From the NCBI RefSeq assembly GCF_001423945.1, contig NZ_LMPU01000011.1, positions 1 through 64,000 on the forward strand: a DNA stretch of 64,000 nucleotides, in the 5' to 3' direction. This document shows, piece by piece, positions 18,390 through 25,665 of the stretch (position 1 is the stretch's first letter; each line of letters starts with the position of its first letter). This DNA is from Pedobacter sp. Leaf194. GTDB lineage: Bacteria > Bacteroidota > Bacteroidia > Sphingobacteriales > Sphingobacteriaceae. A model generated the notes under the pieces. The model was not told the DNA's origin and made no database searches. It worked only from the letters and a program-made list of their open reading frames with translations. The translations under genes were made by a program, and so were the position numbers.

Positions 18390-19106
18390 ATGAGTAACGA
18401 CAAGCTGATATTTAAGTTCAAACAGTTTGATGTGAACCAGGCTGGTTGTGCAATGAAGATTAATACTGACGGTGTGCTGCTCGCTGCTACCGCCACAAAC
18501 AAACGGGCTAAACATATTTTAGACATCGGAACAGGTACAGGTGTAATTGCCCTTATGCTTGCACAACGGTTTAATGAAGCAGAAATTGATGCTGTGGAAA
18601 TTGATTTTCAGGCCAGTGAAACTGCCGCAAGTAATTCCAGAAATTCGAAGTTTGCCAGTAAAATTACCGTTCACAACACTGCTTTTGAAGATTTTCAAAC
18701 GGATAAGATTTTCGACCTAATCGTTTCTAACCCGCCGTTCTTTGTAAACGATTTGCGGAGTGGGGAAGACCGGAAGGGGATTGCCCGGCACACAAGCGAC
18801 AGCTTCTTCAGCACATTGATTAGTAAATCAGCGTCGATATTGGCGGAAACAGGAAGCTTGTGGTTAATTCTCCCGCTAGCGCAGGCAGAAAAGGTTGTGA
18901 AAATGGGATTGGACATCGGATTGATTTTATCCGAAAGGCTTTACATTCATTCAGACGAAAGCAAGCCCCCATTTAGGGTAATGCTTTCGCTGGGCAAGCA
19001 AAAGTTAGATCTGATAGAAAGACACTTTTATATTTATGAGTCTTTTAAATGCCACACTAAAGATTATAACTTGTTACTAAGCGATTTTTTCCTCAAGCTG
19101 GAATGA
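18390..19106 (+). CDS. trmN6: tRNA1(Val) (adenine(37)-N6)-methyltransferase
   Basis: A 238-residue class I SAM-dependent methyltransferase of the YfiC/TrmN6 group, which methylates N6 of A37 in tRNA-Val. Evidence: the N-terminal FKFKQFDVNQAGCAMKINTD typical of YfiC, the SAM motif I ILDIGTGTGVIALMLAQR, the acidic VEIDFQAS after strand 2, and the adenine-N6 signature SNPPFF. The C-terminal substrate strand region (PPFRVMLSLGK) is also family-like. It acts in the cytoplasm. It is followed 139 bases later by the phosphodiesterase gene on the same strand. Confidence 0.92.
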   Translation: MSNDKLIFKFKQFDVNQAGCAMKINTDGVLLAATATNKRAKHILDIGTGTGVIALMLAQRFNEAEIDAVEIDFQASETAASNSRNSKFASKITVHNTAFEDFQTDKIFDLIVSNPPFFVNDLRSGEDRKGIARHTSDSFFSTLISKSASILAETGSLWLILPLAQAEKVVKMGLDIGLILSERLYIHSDESKPPFRVMLSLGKQKLDLIERHFYIYESFKCHTKDYNLLLSDFFLKLE

Positions 19107-19245
19107 TAATATCATACAATAAATTTTCTGTGCTGAAGGAGAATCTGAGCGAAGTTTTAATGTTTTCTTGTTGCTTGCAATGGTTGATCTAAAAGCTATT
19201 TTTACGGCAAATGAATAACCTGTAAGCTAAAATTTATCAATTGGA

Positions 19246-19737
19246 ATGAAAAAAATAGGTTTAATTTCTGACACGCATGGCTTTCTCGATGAAAGTGTTT
19301 TTAAACATTTCGAAAGTTGTGATGAGATTTGGCATGCGGGAGATTTTGGTCCCAATGTAGTGGCACCCTTAGCAGCCTTTAAACCGCTTCGAGGCGTGTT
19401 CGGAAATATAGACGATATAGCCATAAGGAGTGAGTTTCCGGAACAAAATCGATTTAGCTGCGAGGAAGTGGATGTTTTGATGACTCACATTGGGGGTTAC
19501 CCGGGAAAGTATTCAGCTTTAGTAAAATCAGATATTTACACTAAGCCGCCTAAATTATTTATAACAGGACACTCGCATATTTTGAAAGTCATGTTTGATG
19601 AAAAACTAAAATTATTGCATATAAACCCTGGTGCTGCCGGTAAACACGGATGGCACAAGGTTAGAACCTTAATTCGTTTTTGCATAACTGACGAAAATAT
19701 TCATACATTAGAGGTAATAGAGTTATCGGGTAGATAA
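19246..19737 (+). CDS. YfcE/MJ0936-family metallophosphoesterase
   Basis: A 163-residue calcineurin-like phosphodiesterase. All metal motifs are visible: ISDTHG (D9, H11), HAGDFG (D37), GNID (N58), MTHIGG (H80) and TGHSH (H107, H109). The family is known as small manganese-dependent phosphodiesterases (YfcE, MJ0936), with no firmly assigned physiological substrate. The C-terminal NPGAAGKHGWHKVRT is typical. fbp starts 19 bases downstream, so they are probably cotranscribed. Confidence 0.92.
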   Translation: MKKIGLISDTHGFLDESVFKHFESCDEIWHAGDFGPNVVAPLAAFKPLRGVFGNIDDIAIRSEFPEQNRFSCEEVDVLMTHIGGYPGKYSALVKSDIYTKPPKLFITGHSHILKVMFDEKLKLLHINPGAAGKHGWHKVRTLIRFCITDENIHTLEVIELSGR

Positions 19738-19756
19738 TGTAAAAAATACACTAAGT

Positions 19757-20836
19757 ATGACTTTTGGCGTAAAAACATTAGGACAATTTATTATAGAAAA
19801 ACAAGCAGATTTTCCATATGCAAAGGGCGAGCTTTCGAGATTGCTGCGTGATATCGCGATAGCCGCAAAAATTGTAAATCGAGAAGTTAACAAAGCAGGT
19901 TTGGTTGACATTCTTGGTGATGTTGGTACCACAAATATTCAGGGTGAAGAACAGAAAAAACTCGATGTTTATGCAAATGAACAGTTTATTGCCGCGTTAA
20001 CAAGTGGTGGTGAGTGTTGCATCGTTGCCACGGAAGAAGAAGATGACATCATTCATATCGAATCGCCTGTATCGCAGAACGCAAAATACATTGTATGTAT
20101 CGACCCGCTCGATGGCTCCTCTAATACTGATGTAAACGTTGCTGTGGGTACGATATTCTCTATTTACCGAAGAAAATCTGTAGAAGGAAAGGCAAGTTTA
20201 GAAGATGTGTTGCAAAAAGGCACACAACAGGTTGCGGCGGGCTACATCATTTATGGTTCCTCTACAATGCTGGTATACACAACCGGTAAAGGCGTTAATG
20301 GCTTTACCTTGGATCCATCTATCGGAGAATTTTGCCTTTCGCACCCGGAAATGAAAATGCCGGAGGTTGGTTATATGTATTCCATTAATGAAGGAAATTA
20401 CGTGCATTTTCCTGATGGGGTGAAAAAATACATTAAATATTGCCAGGTGGAAGACGATGCCACAAAACGGCCATATACTTCGAGATATATTGGGTCTATG
20501 GTTGGCGATATCCACCGGAATTTGATAAAGGGTGGTATATATATTTACCCAACAACATCGCGTTCGCCAAACGGTAAACTCAGGCTCTTGTACGAATGCA
20601 ACCCAATGGCCTTAATTATTGAGCAGGCCGGTGGTAAAGCATCAACTGGCTTCGATCGAATTTTGGACATCAATCCAACTGAACTACATCAACGGGTTCC
20701 AATTTTTATAGGGTCGAAAAAAATGGTTGAAAAAGCAGAAGAACTTATGTCAATGCACACTGATAGAGTAAATTCAATGAGCGTAAATGTGGAGGAACAA
20801 CTCGGAAACTTAAATATTGTTGGTGGATTAGATTAG
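19757..20836 (+). CDS. fbp: Fructose-1,6-bisphosphatase class I
   Basis: This gluconeogenic enzyme hydrolyses fructose 1,6-bisphosphate to fructose 6-phosphate. The 359 residues align with class I FBPases: the N-terminal TLGQFIIEKQADF, metal ligands Glu93-Glu95 (TEEED), the DPLDGSSN motif (Asp116, Asp119) and the substrate region YPTTSRSPNGKLRLLYECNPMA. The C-terminus is about 20-25 residues longer than the E. coli enzyme, ending in MSMHTDRVNSMSVNVEEQ-like sequence. A strong terminator follows, so it closes the unit begun by the phosphoesterase gene. Confidence 0.95.
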   Translation: MTFGVKTLGQFIIEKQADFPYAKGELSRLLRDIAIAAKIVNREVNKAGLVDILGDVGTTNIQGEEQKKLDVYANEQFIAALTSGGECCIVATEEEDDIIHIESPVSQNAKYIVCIDPLDGSSNTDVNVAVGTIFSIYRRKSVEGKASLEDVLQKGTQQVAAGYIIYGSSTMLVYTTGKGVNGFTLDPSIGEFCLSHPEMKMPEVGYMYSINEGNYVHFPDGVKKYIKYCQVEDDATKRPYTSRYIGSMVGDIHRNLIKGGIYIYPTTSRSPNGKLRLLYECNPMALIIEQAGGKASTGFDRILDINPTELHQRVPIFIGSKKMVEKAEELMSMHTDRVNSMSVNVEEQLGNLNIVGGLD

Positions 20837-20892
20837 CCTGGGAAATGGCCAAATCAGTACAAGTTTATAACATAACATGATTCTAGAACCGG

Positions 20893-20937
20893 AAAAAACG
20901 GGTTCGCATCTTTCGAAGCGAACCCTTTTTCTTTTTT
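20893..20937. terminator. Bidirectional terminator after fbp
   Basis: GGGTTCGC (900-907 of this kilobase) pairs with GCGAACCC (918-925) with A and T tracts on both sides. It lies between fbp and the convergent alpha/beta hydrolase gene. Confidence 0.85.
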
Positions 20938-20960
20938 AGATATCGGCACAAAAACGTCAG

Positions 20961-21782
20961 TTAAGCCTGAATAAATTCAAGGATATCTTTATTAATTGTT
21001 GCCGCTTCAGTGGTTGGCATTCCATGAGGAAAACCAGGGTAAGTAATCAATTTTCCGTTTTTTAAGAGTTTTGCAGATTTTACACCGGCATTTTGATAAG
21101 GAACAATCTGGTCGTCTTCACCATGTAAAACCAGAACAGGAATATCAACGGCCTGTAAATCTTCTCTAAAATCTGTTTCAGAAAAGGCTTTTATCCCATC
21201 GTAATGCGCAACAATACCACCCATCATTCCCTGGCGCCACCAGTTACGTTGTACGCCTTCTTTAATATCGGCGCCTGGCCTGTTATAGCCATAAAATGGA
21301 ATCGTCAAATCTATATAAAATTGCTGTCTGTTGTTTAATGTCTGCTCTCTTATACCATCGAAAACCGAGATGGGTACGCCATCAGGATTGCTGTCACTTT
21401 GCACCATAATCGGCGGGACTGCACTAATCAGCACCGCTTTTTTAGCCCTTCCATTGGCATATTTGTTCACATATCTGATAACTTCGCCGCCACCTGTTGA
21501 ATGGCCAATGTGAACAACGTCTTGTAAATCCAGGTGCTCAACCAGCTCAGCGGCATCAGCTGCATAAGTTTCAATATTGTGTCCGTAAATATTCTGACTC
21601 GAACGGCCATGACCTCTTCTGTCGTGAGTTATAACCCTAAACCCTTTTTGTAAGAAAAAAATAACCTGCGCATCCCAGTCATCTGATGATAGCGGCCATC
21701 CGTGGTGAAACATCAAGGTTGGTCCTTCACCTTGGTCTTTGTAAAAAATTTCCGTTCCATCTTTTAATTTTAAAGTACTCAT
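20961..21782 (-). CDS. Alpha/beta hydrolase, non-haem chloroperoxidase/arylesterase type
   Basis: A 273-residue serine hydrolase of the bacterial haloperoxidase/arylesterase group. The oxyanion strand FHHGWPLSSDDWD, the nucleophile elbow GHSTGGGE (Ser95), the acid Asp in LVLHGEDDQIVPY and the His in GFPHGMPTTE form the catalytic triad. The HDRRGHGRSS segment is characteristic of this group. No signal peptide, so it is cytoplasmic. The natural substrate is unknown; the perhydrolase activity seen in relatives is often incidental. Monocistronic. Confidence 0.92.
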   Translation of the reverse strand: MSTLKLKDGTEIFYKDQGEGPTLMFHHGWPLSSDDWDAQVIFFLQKGFRVITHDRRGHGRSSQNIYGHNIETYAADAAELVEHLDLQDVVHIGHSTGGGEVIRYVNKYANGRAKKAVLISAVPPIMVQSDSNPDGVPISVFDGIREQTLNNRQQFYIDLTIPFYGYNRPGADIKEGVQRNWWRQGMMGGIVAHYDGIKAFSETDFREDLQAVDIPVLVLHGEDDQIVPYQNAGVKSAKLLKNGKLITYPGFPHGMPTTEAATINKDILEFIQA

Positions 21783-21858
21783 AGTTTAAGTGTTTAAATG
21801 TGATCAATTTGTATAGAGAGTTTTTTTTCTTAAGCGAAGATAATGTGGATACAATTAA

Positions 21859-22290
21859 TCAATCTTGATCTATGATAAATTCATTCAATTTAGTTTCTGC
21901 CTGTGATAGGGGGCGGAAGCCATTCAACGAATCAATCTTCAAAAAGTATATCGGGCAGTTACTAACTGTTTCTGTTAACGGTAGTAAATGCCCCAATGAT
22001 TATAAGAGTTTATAGCTCATGTCAACAAGAAACGACAAGCCTTCTTCATTTACCGCTCTTCCCGCTTTACTATTAAAATCTAACTCACAAAACGTATTTT
22101 CATTGGTTGTGGCATAAATATCCAGGTAATAAATGCCGGAACTTAGCAGTTTTTTATCCAGCCCAGCAACTACGGCAATGTTATTAACTTTTAAGGCAGC
22201 AAAACCTTCCGTTTCTATGATTATTCCAACAGCAGCCAGAAACTTTTCTTTGCTTTTGTCTTTATTTCTGACATTGCCTTCAACCAGTTT
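21859..22290 (-). pseudogene. Decayed TetR-family regulator remnant
   Basis: One minus-strand frame runs from 22290 to 21859 with a single internal stop (22000-22002). Its first 40 codons read NVRNKDKSKEKFLAAVG, then TEGFAALKVNNIAVVAG and LDKK, the helix-turn-helix start of Bacteroidota TetR proteins, but with no start codon in frame; an ATG at 22272-22274 is in another frame. After LDKKL the expected IYRYF continuation is replaced by unrelated sequence (GIYYLDIYATTNENTFCELD), an in-frame TAA, and more coding-like sequence (PIYFLKIDSLNGFRPLSQ) to a TGA. It reads like a truncated regulator joined to another gene's remains. It occupies most of a 690-base gap. Confidence 0.6.
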
Positions 22291-22388
22291 TCATTCCATT
22301 AAACTTTACATAGGGCCTGTAAAATGCATGATCAAATTTACTGGTTTTCATATCACCTGGTAAACTACAAATGTTATATTTGAGTTAA

Positions 22389-22404
22389 ATCACTAAATAG
22401 TGAT
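22389..22404. promoter_or_regulatory. Inverted repeat upstream of a small membrane-protein gene
   Basis: ATCACT-AAAT-AGTGAT is a perfect 6-bp inverted repeat with a 4-base spacer, 69 bases before the next start codon. It could be an operator left over from the TetR remnant nearby; this is inference. Confidence 0.35.
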
Positions 22405-22472
22405 AAATTTTTTTCGAACCCGGTGATGGTAGCATCTACTGAACCTAAGCTTCGTAACTATCTGTTTATAAA

Positions 22473-22760
22473 ATGCTTCAATCAAAACAAGTGACCATAA
22501 TTTTAGTACTCAGCCTGATATCGATGTTAGCAATCGTTATTTCTTCCATTATTTTGATAAACAGTAACGGAATGGACCAAAGACTACAGGGCTGGGTAAA
22601 TCTGCTTTGGGTTCCTGTGGCTGTTCTTTTCCTAATTATCGACAGGCTCTGCGTTAAAAAATTTGGAACACATTCGGTAAATAAGGTTGAACTTTATATC
22701 CTGGGTATCTTACTTCTACTTTTCGCCTTCAATTGGATTAGACTTCGATTTCAGCACTAA
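22473..22760 (+). CDS. Small three-span membrane protein, unknown function
   Basis: A 95-residue hydrophobic protein with three likely membrane spans: about 8-29 (IILVLSLISMLAIVISSIIL), 41-60 (WVNLLWVPVAVLFLIIDRL) and 73-90 (LYILGILLLLFAFNW). There is no recognisable domain. Short loops carry the charges, with Lys/Arg mainly on the second loop. Nothing in the neighbourhood explains it. It is monocistronic. Confidence 0.65.
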   Translation: MLQSKQVTIILVLSLISMLAIVISSIILINSNGMDQRLQGWVNLLWVPVAVLFLIIDRLCVKKFGTHSVNKVELYILGILLLLFAFNWIRLRFQH

Positions 22761-22983
22761 ATACTTTTTTATTTGTTTGGATTGCAATAATTTCTGTTGA
22801 TAGTAAGGCTGATCATACTCGGAGAGGTTTAAAAGTTTCATCCGAGCAGATCAGAAAATCATCCTGAATTTATCACCATTGGTGACTTATTGTTGTTTTT
22901 GTTTTGAGGTACAAGGACGGTTTAGCTATTATTCAGCTGACAAGGAGCGATGCAGAAGATTTACGGAAGAATGCTTGAAAAAC

Positions 22984-23013
22984 AAAAAAGCAGTTCTTGA
23001 AAAGAACTGCTTT
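22984..23013 (-). terminator. Terminator of tRNA-His
   Basis: AAAGCAGTTCTT pairs with AAGAACTGCTTT around a 3-base loop, and on the minus strand a T run follows. It starts 7 bases beyond the tRNA CCA end. Confidence 0.85.
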
Positions 23014-23019
23014 AAAACT

Positions 23020-23096
23020 TGGGGTGGCTGATGGGGCTCGAACCCACGACCCTCGGCACCACAAACCAATACTCTAACCAACTGAGCTACAACCAC
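23020..23096 (-). tRNA. tRNA-His (anticodon GTG)
   Basis: The minus strand folds as a cloverleaf: acceptor GTGGTTG with CAGCCAC, D arm GCTC-AGTTGGTTA-GAGT, anticodon stem TTGGT/GCCGA around the loop TTGTGGT (anticodon GTG), T arm GTGGG-TTCGAGC-CCCAT. C73 and an encoded CCA are present. The base before position 1 (23097) gives G-1, the histidine identity element, opposite C73. It is a single tRNA gene with its own terminator. Confidence 0.95.
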
Positions 23097-23271
23097 CGTG
23101 TTTTTTAGTGTCACAAAAGTACGACTTTTAATATTTCTTGCAAATATTTTTTTAAAAATGGGGGAATATCGTTTTAAACGGCTATGATTCAATTATTTGA
23201 ATTTCGAGATTTTCTAAAAAAGGTTTTGCTGCTGTTTAGTTTAAACCTAAAAACATAACTTTACAGTGTTT

Positions 23272-23745
23272 ATGATTGAAATTTATACAGACGGCGCAGC
23301 AAGCGGAAATCCTGGTCCGGGTGGCTACGGCACAATTTTAAGGTCGGGGAAACACTACAAAGAGTTAAGTGGTGGTTTTCGGATGACAACAAATAACAGG
23401 ATGGAGTTGCTGGCGGTTATTAAGGGTTTGGAGGCGCTTAAAAGTTTAAATCAAGAGGTCACAATCTATTCAGATTCTAAATACGTGGTAGATGCTGTTG
23501 AAAAAAAATGGGTCTTCGGGTGGGTTACAAAGCAGTTTAAGGATAAAAAAAACAAGGATTTATGGTTAAGGTTTCTCGAGCTTTATAAGTTACATAAAGT
23601 TAAATTTGTTTGGATAAAGGGCCATAACGATCACCCCGAAAATGAACGATGCGACCGTTTGGCAGTTGCTGCATCACAGAATAAACAAAATCTTCTAATC
23701 GACTCTTTTTTCGAAGCCGAACGAAGTAAAACCAGTTTGCTTTAA
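23272..23745 (+). CDS. rnhA: Ribonuclease HI
   Basis: RNase HI cleaves the RNA strand of RNA-DNA hybrids. Starting from the ATG of MIEIYTDGAAS gives 157 residues, the normal size; a GTG two codons upstream is less likely. The four catalytic acids are visible: Asp7 (YTDGAA), Glu45 (NNRMEL), Asp68 (YSDSKY) and Asp128 (CDRLAV), with the supporting His118 in KGHNDHPEN. The C-terminus is slightly longer than the E. coli enzyme. It is divergent from tRNA-His and convergent with a small DUF gene. Confidence 0.95.
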   Translation: MIEIYTDGAASGNPGPGGYGTILRSGKHYKELSGGFRMTTNNRMELLAVIKGLEALKSLNQEVTIYSDSKYVVDAVEKKWVFGWVTKQFKDKKNKDLWLRFLELYKLHKVKFVWIKGHNDHPENERCDRLAVAASQNKQNLLIDSFFEAERSKTSLL

Positions 23746-23759
23746 TCAGCCACCTTTAA

Positions 23760-23978
23760 TTACAAATTAGCCTCAACAATCAGTTTTAAAGCTTTTAACC
23801 GCCATATCAATGGTTGGTTCACGCGGCTCTCCGGATTCAGCCTCAATGGCGTGAAGTGGCTTTCAAGAAAATGATCGTAATTTTCAATTACCGTGGCTTC
23901 GTTTAAATAAATCGGCGTCGCCTGTTTAGGTGCATTGGCAAAAAAATCCTCAAGCTGCGATATTTCTTCTCTCGTCAT
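23760..23978 (-). CDS. DUF6965-like small protein
   Basis: A 72-residue cytoplasmic protein. The pattern (LEDFFANAP, then PIYLNEATVIENYDHFLESHFTPLR, then a C-terminal Leu-rich helix RLKALKLIV) matches my memory of the small Bacteroidota DUF6965 family (L..FF....P..I.L.....I.D...F..SH...L). No function is known for it. It ends 14 bases from the rnhA stop codon, with no terminator hairpin between. Confidence 0.65.
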   Translation of the reverse strand: MTREEISQLEDFFANAPKQATPIYLNEATVIENYDHFLESHFTPLRLNPESRVNQPLIWRLKALKLIVEANL

Positions 23979-24126
23979 GCTGCGAAATTAAATAAAATTT
24001 CTCCAGTTTGCTTTTGTTACCCAGGTGTGTTCGTGGTTTTATCAATCATTTCCAAATTTAATATTTCGCTCTTGTATTGGGCTGGGAGTAACATATTCCT
24101 CACAAAGCGGTGTAGCTTAAAAGTTT

Positions 24127-24807
24127 TCAAAGCTTGTAAACCAATAGAATTGGCACAATAGATTTTCCATTCCCCAACTTCAACAGTTGTTTAACATGTT
24201 GTGGCGCAATAAGCGCTTGAATTCTTTTCAAAAGCGAAAATCTGAACAAACCTAAATTTTTCCGGTACTGTACAAAAAGATCCGCTGAGAATTTACTATA
24301 GATTAAATCCTCATCGAGTTGCTTGTTGTGCATAATTACCCACTGCTCAAAATTCTTAGGCAGGCCACTTATTTGCATTCGCTCACCCACCGCTAAAAAC
24401 GTCCGAAAAACTTCTTCCTTTTCACTTAAGGTAAGTTTCCTTTCTAATGCTTGGAACGATTGGATGGAGTAATATATCAGCATGAATAAGACGTCCCGGT
24501 AAGCCCAGTCAGGAATTTGGCTCTGCCTGGATTTTTCAACATTTTTATGGATAGAAACAATTTGATCTATCGCTGAATTTGCAGCCGACAATTCCGAAAA
24601 AACGATTTTTTGTGCGTAGGTAACCGTTGAAAAGAGTCGTCCAAGCGGGTCTTTCGGAAGCTTGCCGGTAAAGTAAAGCCAATCTACGGCCTTATTAAGA
24701 CTAAATTCTGCGGCGGCCCCGGCGAAAATGAAAAGTACAACATCTGCATCACCCCAAATTTTCCTTACTATCGATTGTTTATCTACAAAATCCATAATTC
24801 CATCCAC
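24127..24807 (-). CDS. MpaB/DUF2236-family protein
   Basis: A 226-residue helical protein of the oxygenase-MpaB / rubber-oxygenase domain family (formerly DUF2236). Recognisable parts are the early helix GDADVVLFIFAGAAAEFSL, DPLGRLFSTVTYAQ, and SIHKNVEK, whose His aligns with the haem-ligand or near-haem His of the family (H-x-x-V). It is shorter than the typical 280-400 residues, lacking most of the C-terminal part. Met5 is an alternative start. Haem oxygenase or peroxygenase activity is inferred from the family only; the substrate is unknown. Monocistronic. Confidence 0.75.
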   Translation of the reverse strand: MDGIMDFVDKQSIVRKIWGDADVVLFIFAGAAAEFSLNKAVDWLYFTGKLPKDPLGRLFSTVTYAQKIVFSELSAANSAIDQIVSIHKNVEKSRQSQIPDWAYRDVLFMLIYYSIQSFQALERKLTLSEKEEVFRTFLAVGERMQISGLPKNFEQWVIMHNKQLDEDLIYSKFSADLFVQYRKNLGLFRFSLLKRIQALIAPQHVKQLLKLGNGKSIVPILLVYKL

Positions 24808-25102
24808 AAACTTTAAGCATAATGACGCACTCTAAAAACCTTTCCGACAAACATTACGTAAATAGGCCAAGTTTAAAATAAAAGATATTTTAAAAGCACT
24901 TTGAGATACAAAGTTAAAAAAGATTTCGATATTTAAAAATGTAGAGGTGTGCATTATTGAACAGAAGGTGCCTTAAAGTCAACTTTCGATTCAAGCTGCT
25001 AATCCTGAATTTATTGAGATTGTTAATAATCAAGAGATGTTAACAAAATTGTTTTAATTTTTGTATGATTAATGAGTGAGAATTATAATTTTGTGTTCGT
25101 CA

Positions 25103-25348
25103 ATGGAAAAACGTAAAACTGATCTTAAAACCTTTCTCACAAGAGTTAAGCATCTGAGAGGTTTTGGTGATATGGATGCTTACAAAGCAGCAGCTGATTT
25201 TAAAAAGATTTCTTCGAATGAAGCTGGCGATGAAATCTCTGAAATTATGAAAGATTTCTCACAACTATCAACCTATAACAAAGCCAAACAGGCGCTAATT
25301 GAAAAAATTGAATCCGAATTAAAAAGCGAAACGGATACCAGTCTTTGA
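25103..25348 (+). CDS. Small hypothetical protein
   Basis: An 81-residue charged, helical, soluble protein starting at the ATG of MEKRKTDLKTFL; a GTG nine codons upstream is possible but adds a hydrophobic leader that does not look like a signal peptide. It has Lys/Glu-rich amphipathic helices and a central GFGDMDAYKAAADFKKISS. I do not recognise a family. It has no evident operon partner. Confidence 0.55.
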   Translation: MEKRKTDLKTFLTRVKHLRGFGDMDAYKAAADFKKISSNEAGDEISEIMKDFSQLSTYNKAKQALIEKIESELKSETDTSL

Positions 25349-25665
25349 GTTCTCAGTACATGCCGTTCTTTCTGCTTAATTCGCAGCTGCGCAAGTTTGC
25401 CGTCTAAATCCGGTGTTGAAGTGCTCAGGCATTCGTATAAAACTCATTTTCATTAAAACATTCTGATCAGATTAGCTTCAACTTGAATCTGGAGATTCCG
25501 AAAGGAAGATCAGATTGTAACAGAATTCATTTTTGTTCACCAGCTAACTGCTTCCGAACGAACAATTCTAAATAATTCTTAAATTATTTCTGTGTCTTAA
25601 AAATAATAGCATAAATTCAGCCTTTAGTTAAACGTTTTACTTTTTAATTGCTGCCTTTCTCAACC
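25349..25665. other. Intergenic region before the rhamnosidase gene
   Basis: About 320 bases with no convincing frame. GATCAGATT occurs twice (25465-25473 and 25508-25516) within a 52-base stretch, possible repeat sites for a regulator of the downstream glycosidase gene. No clear TAnnTTTG promoter is seen. Confidence 0.4.

Noticed and set aside
22133..22363. Plus-strand frame of 76 codons
   Set aside because: It is antisense to the clear TetR-like translation on the minus strand and has no protein-like pattern of its own.
22929..23192. Minus-strand frame of 87 codons
   Set aside because: It overlaps tRNA-His and its terminator completely.
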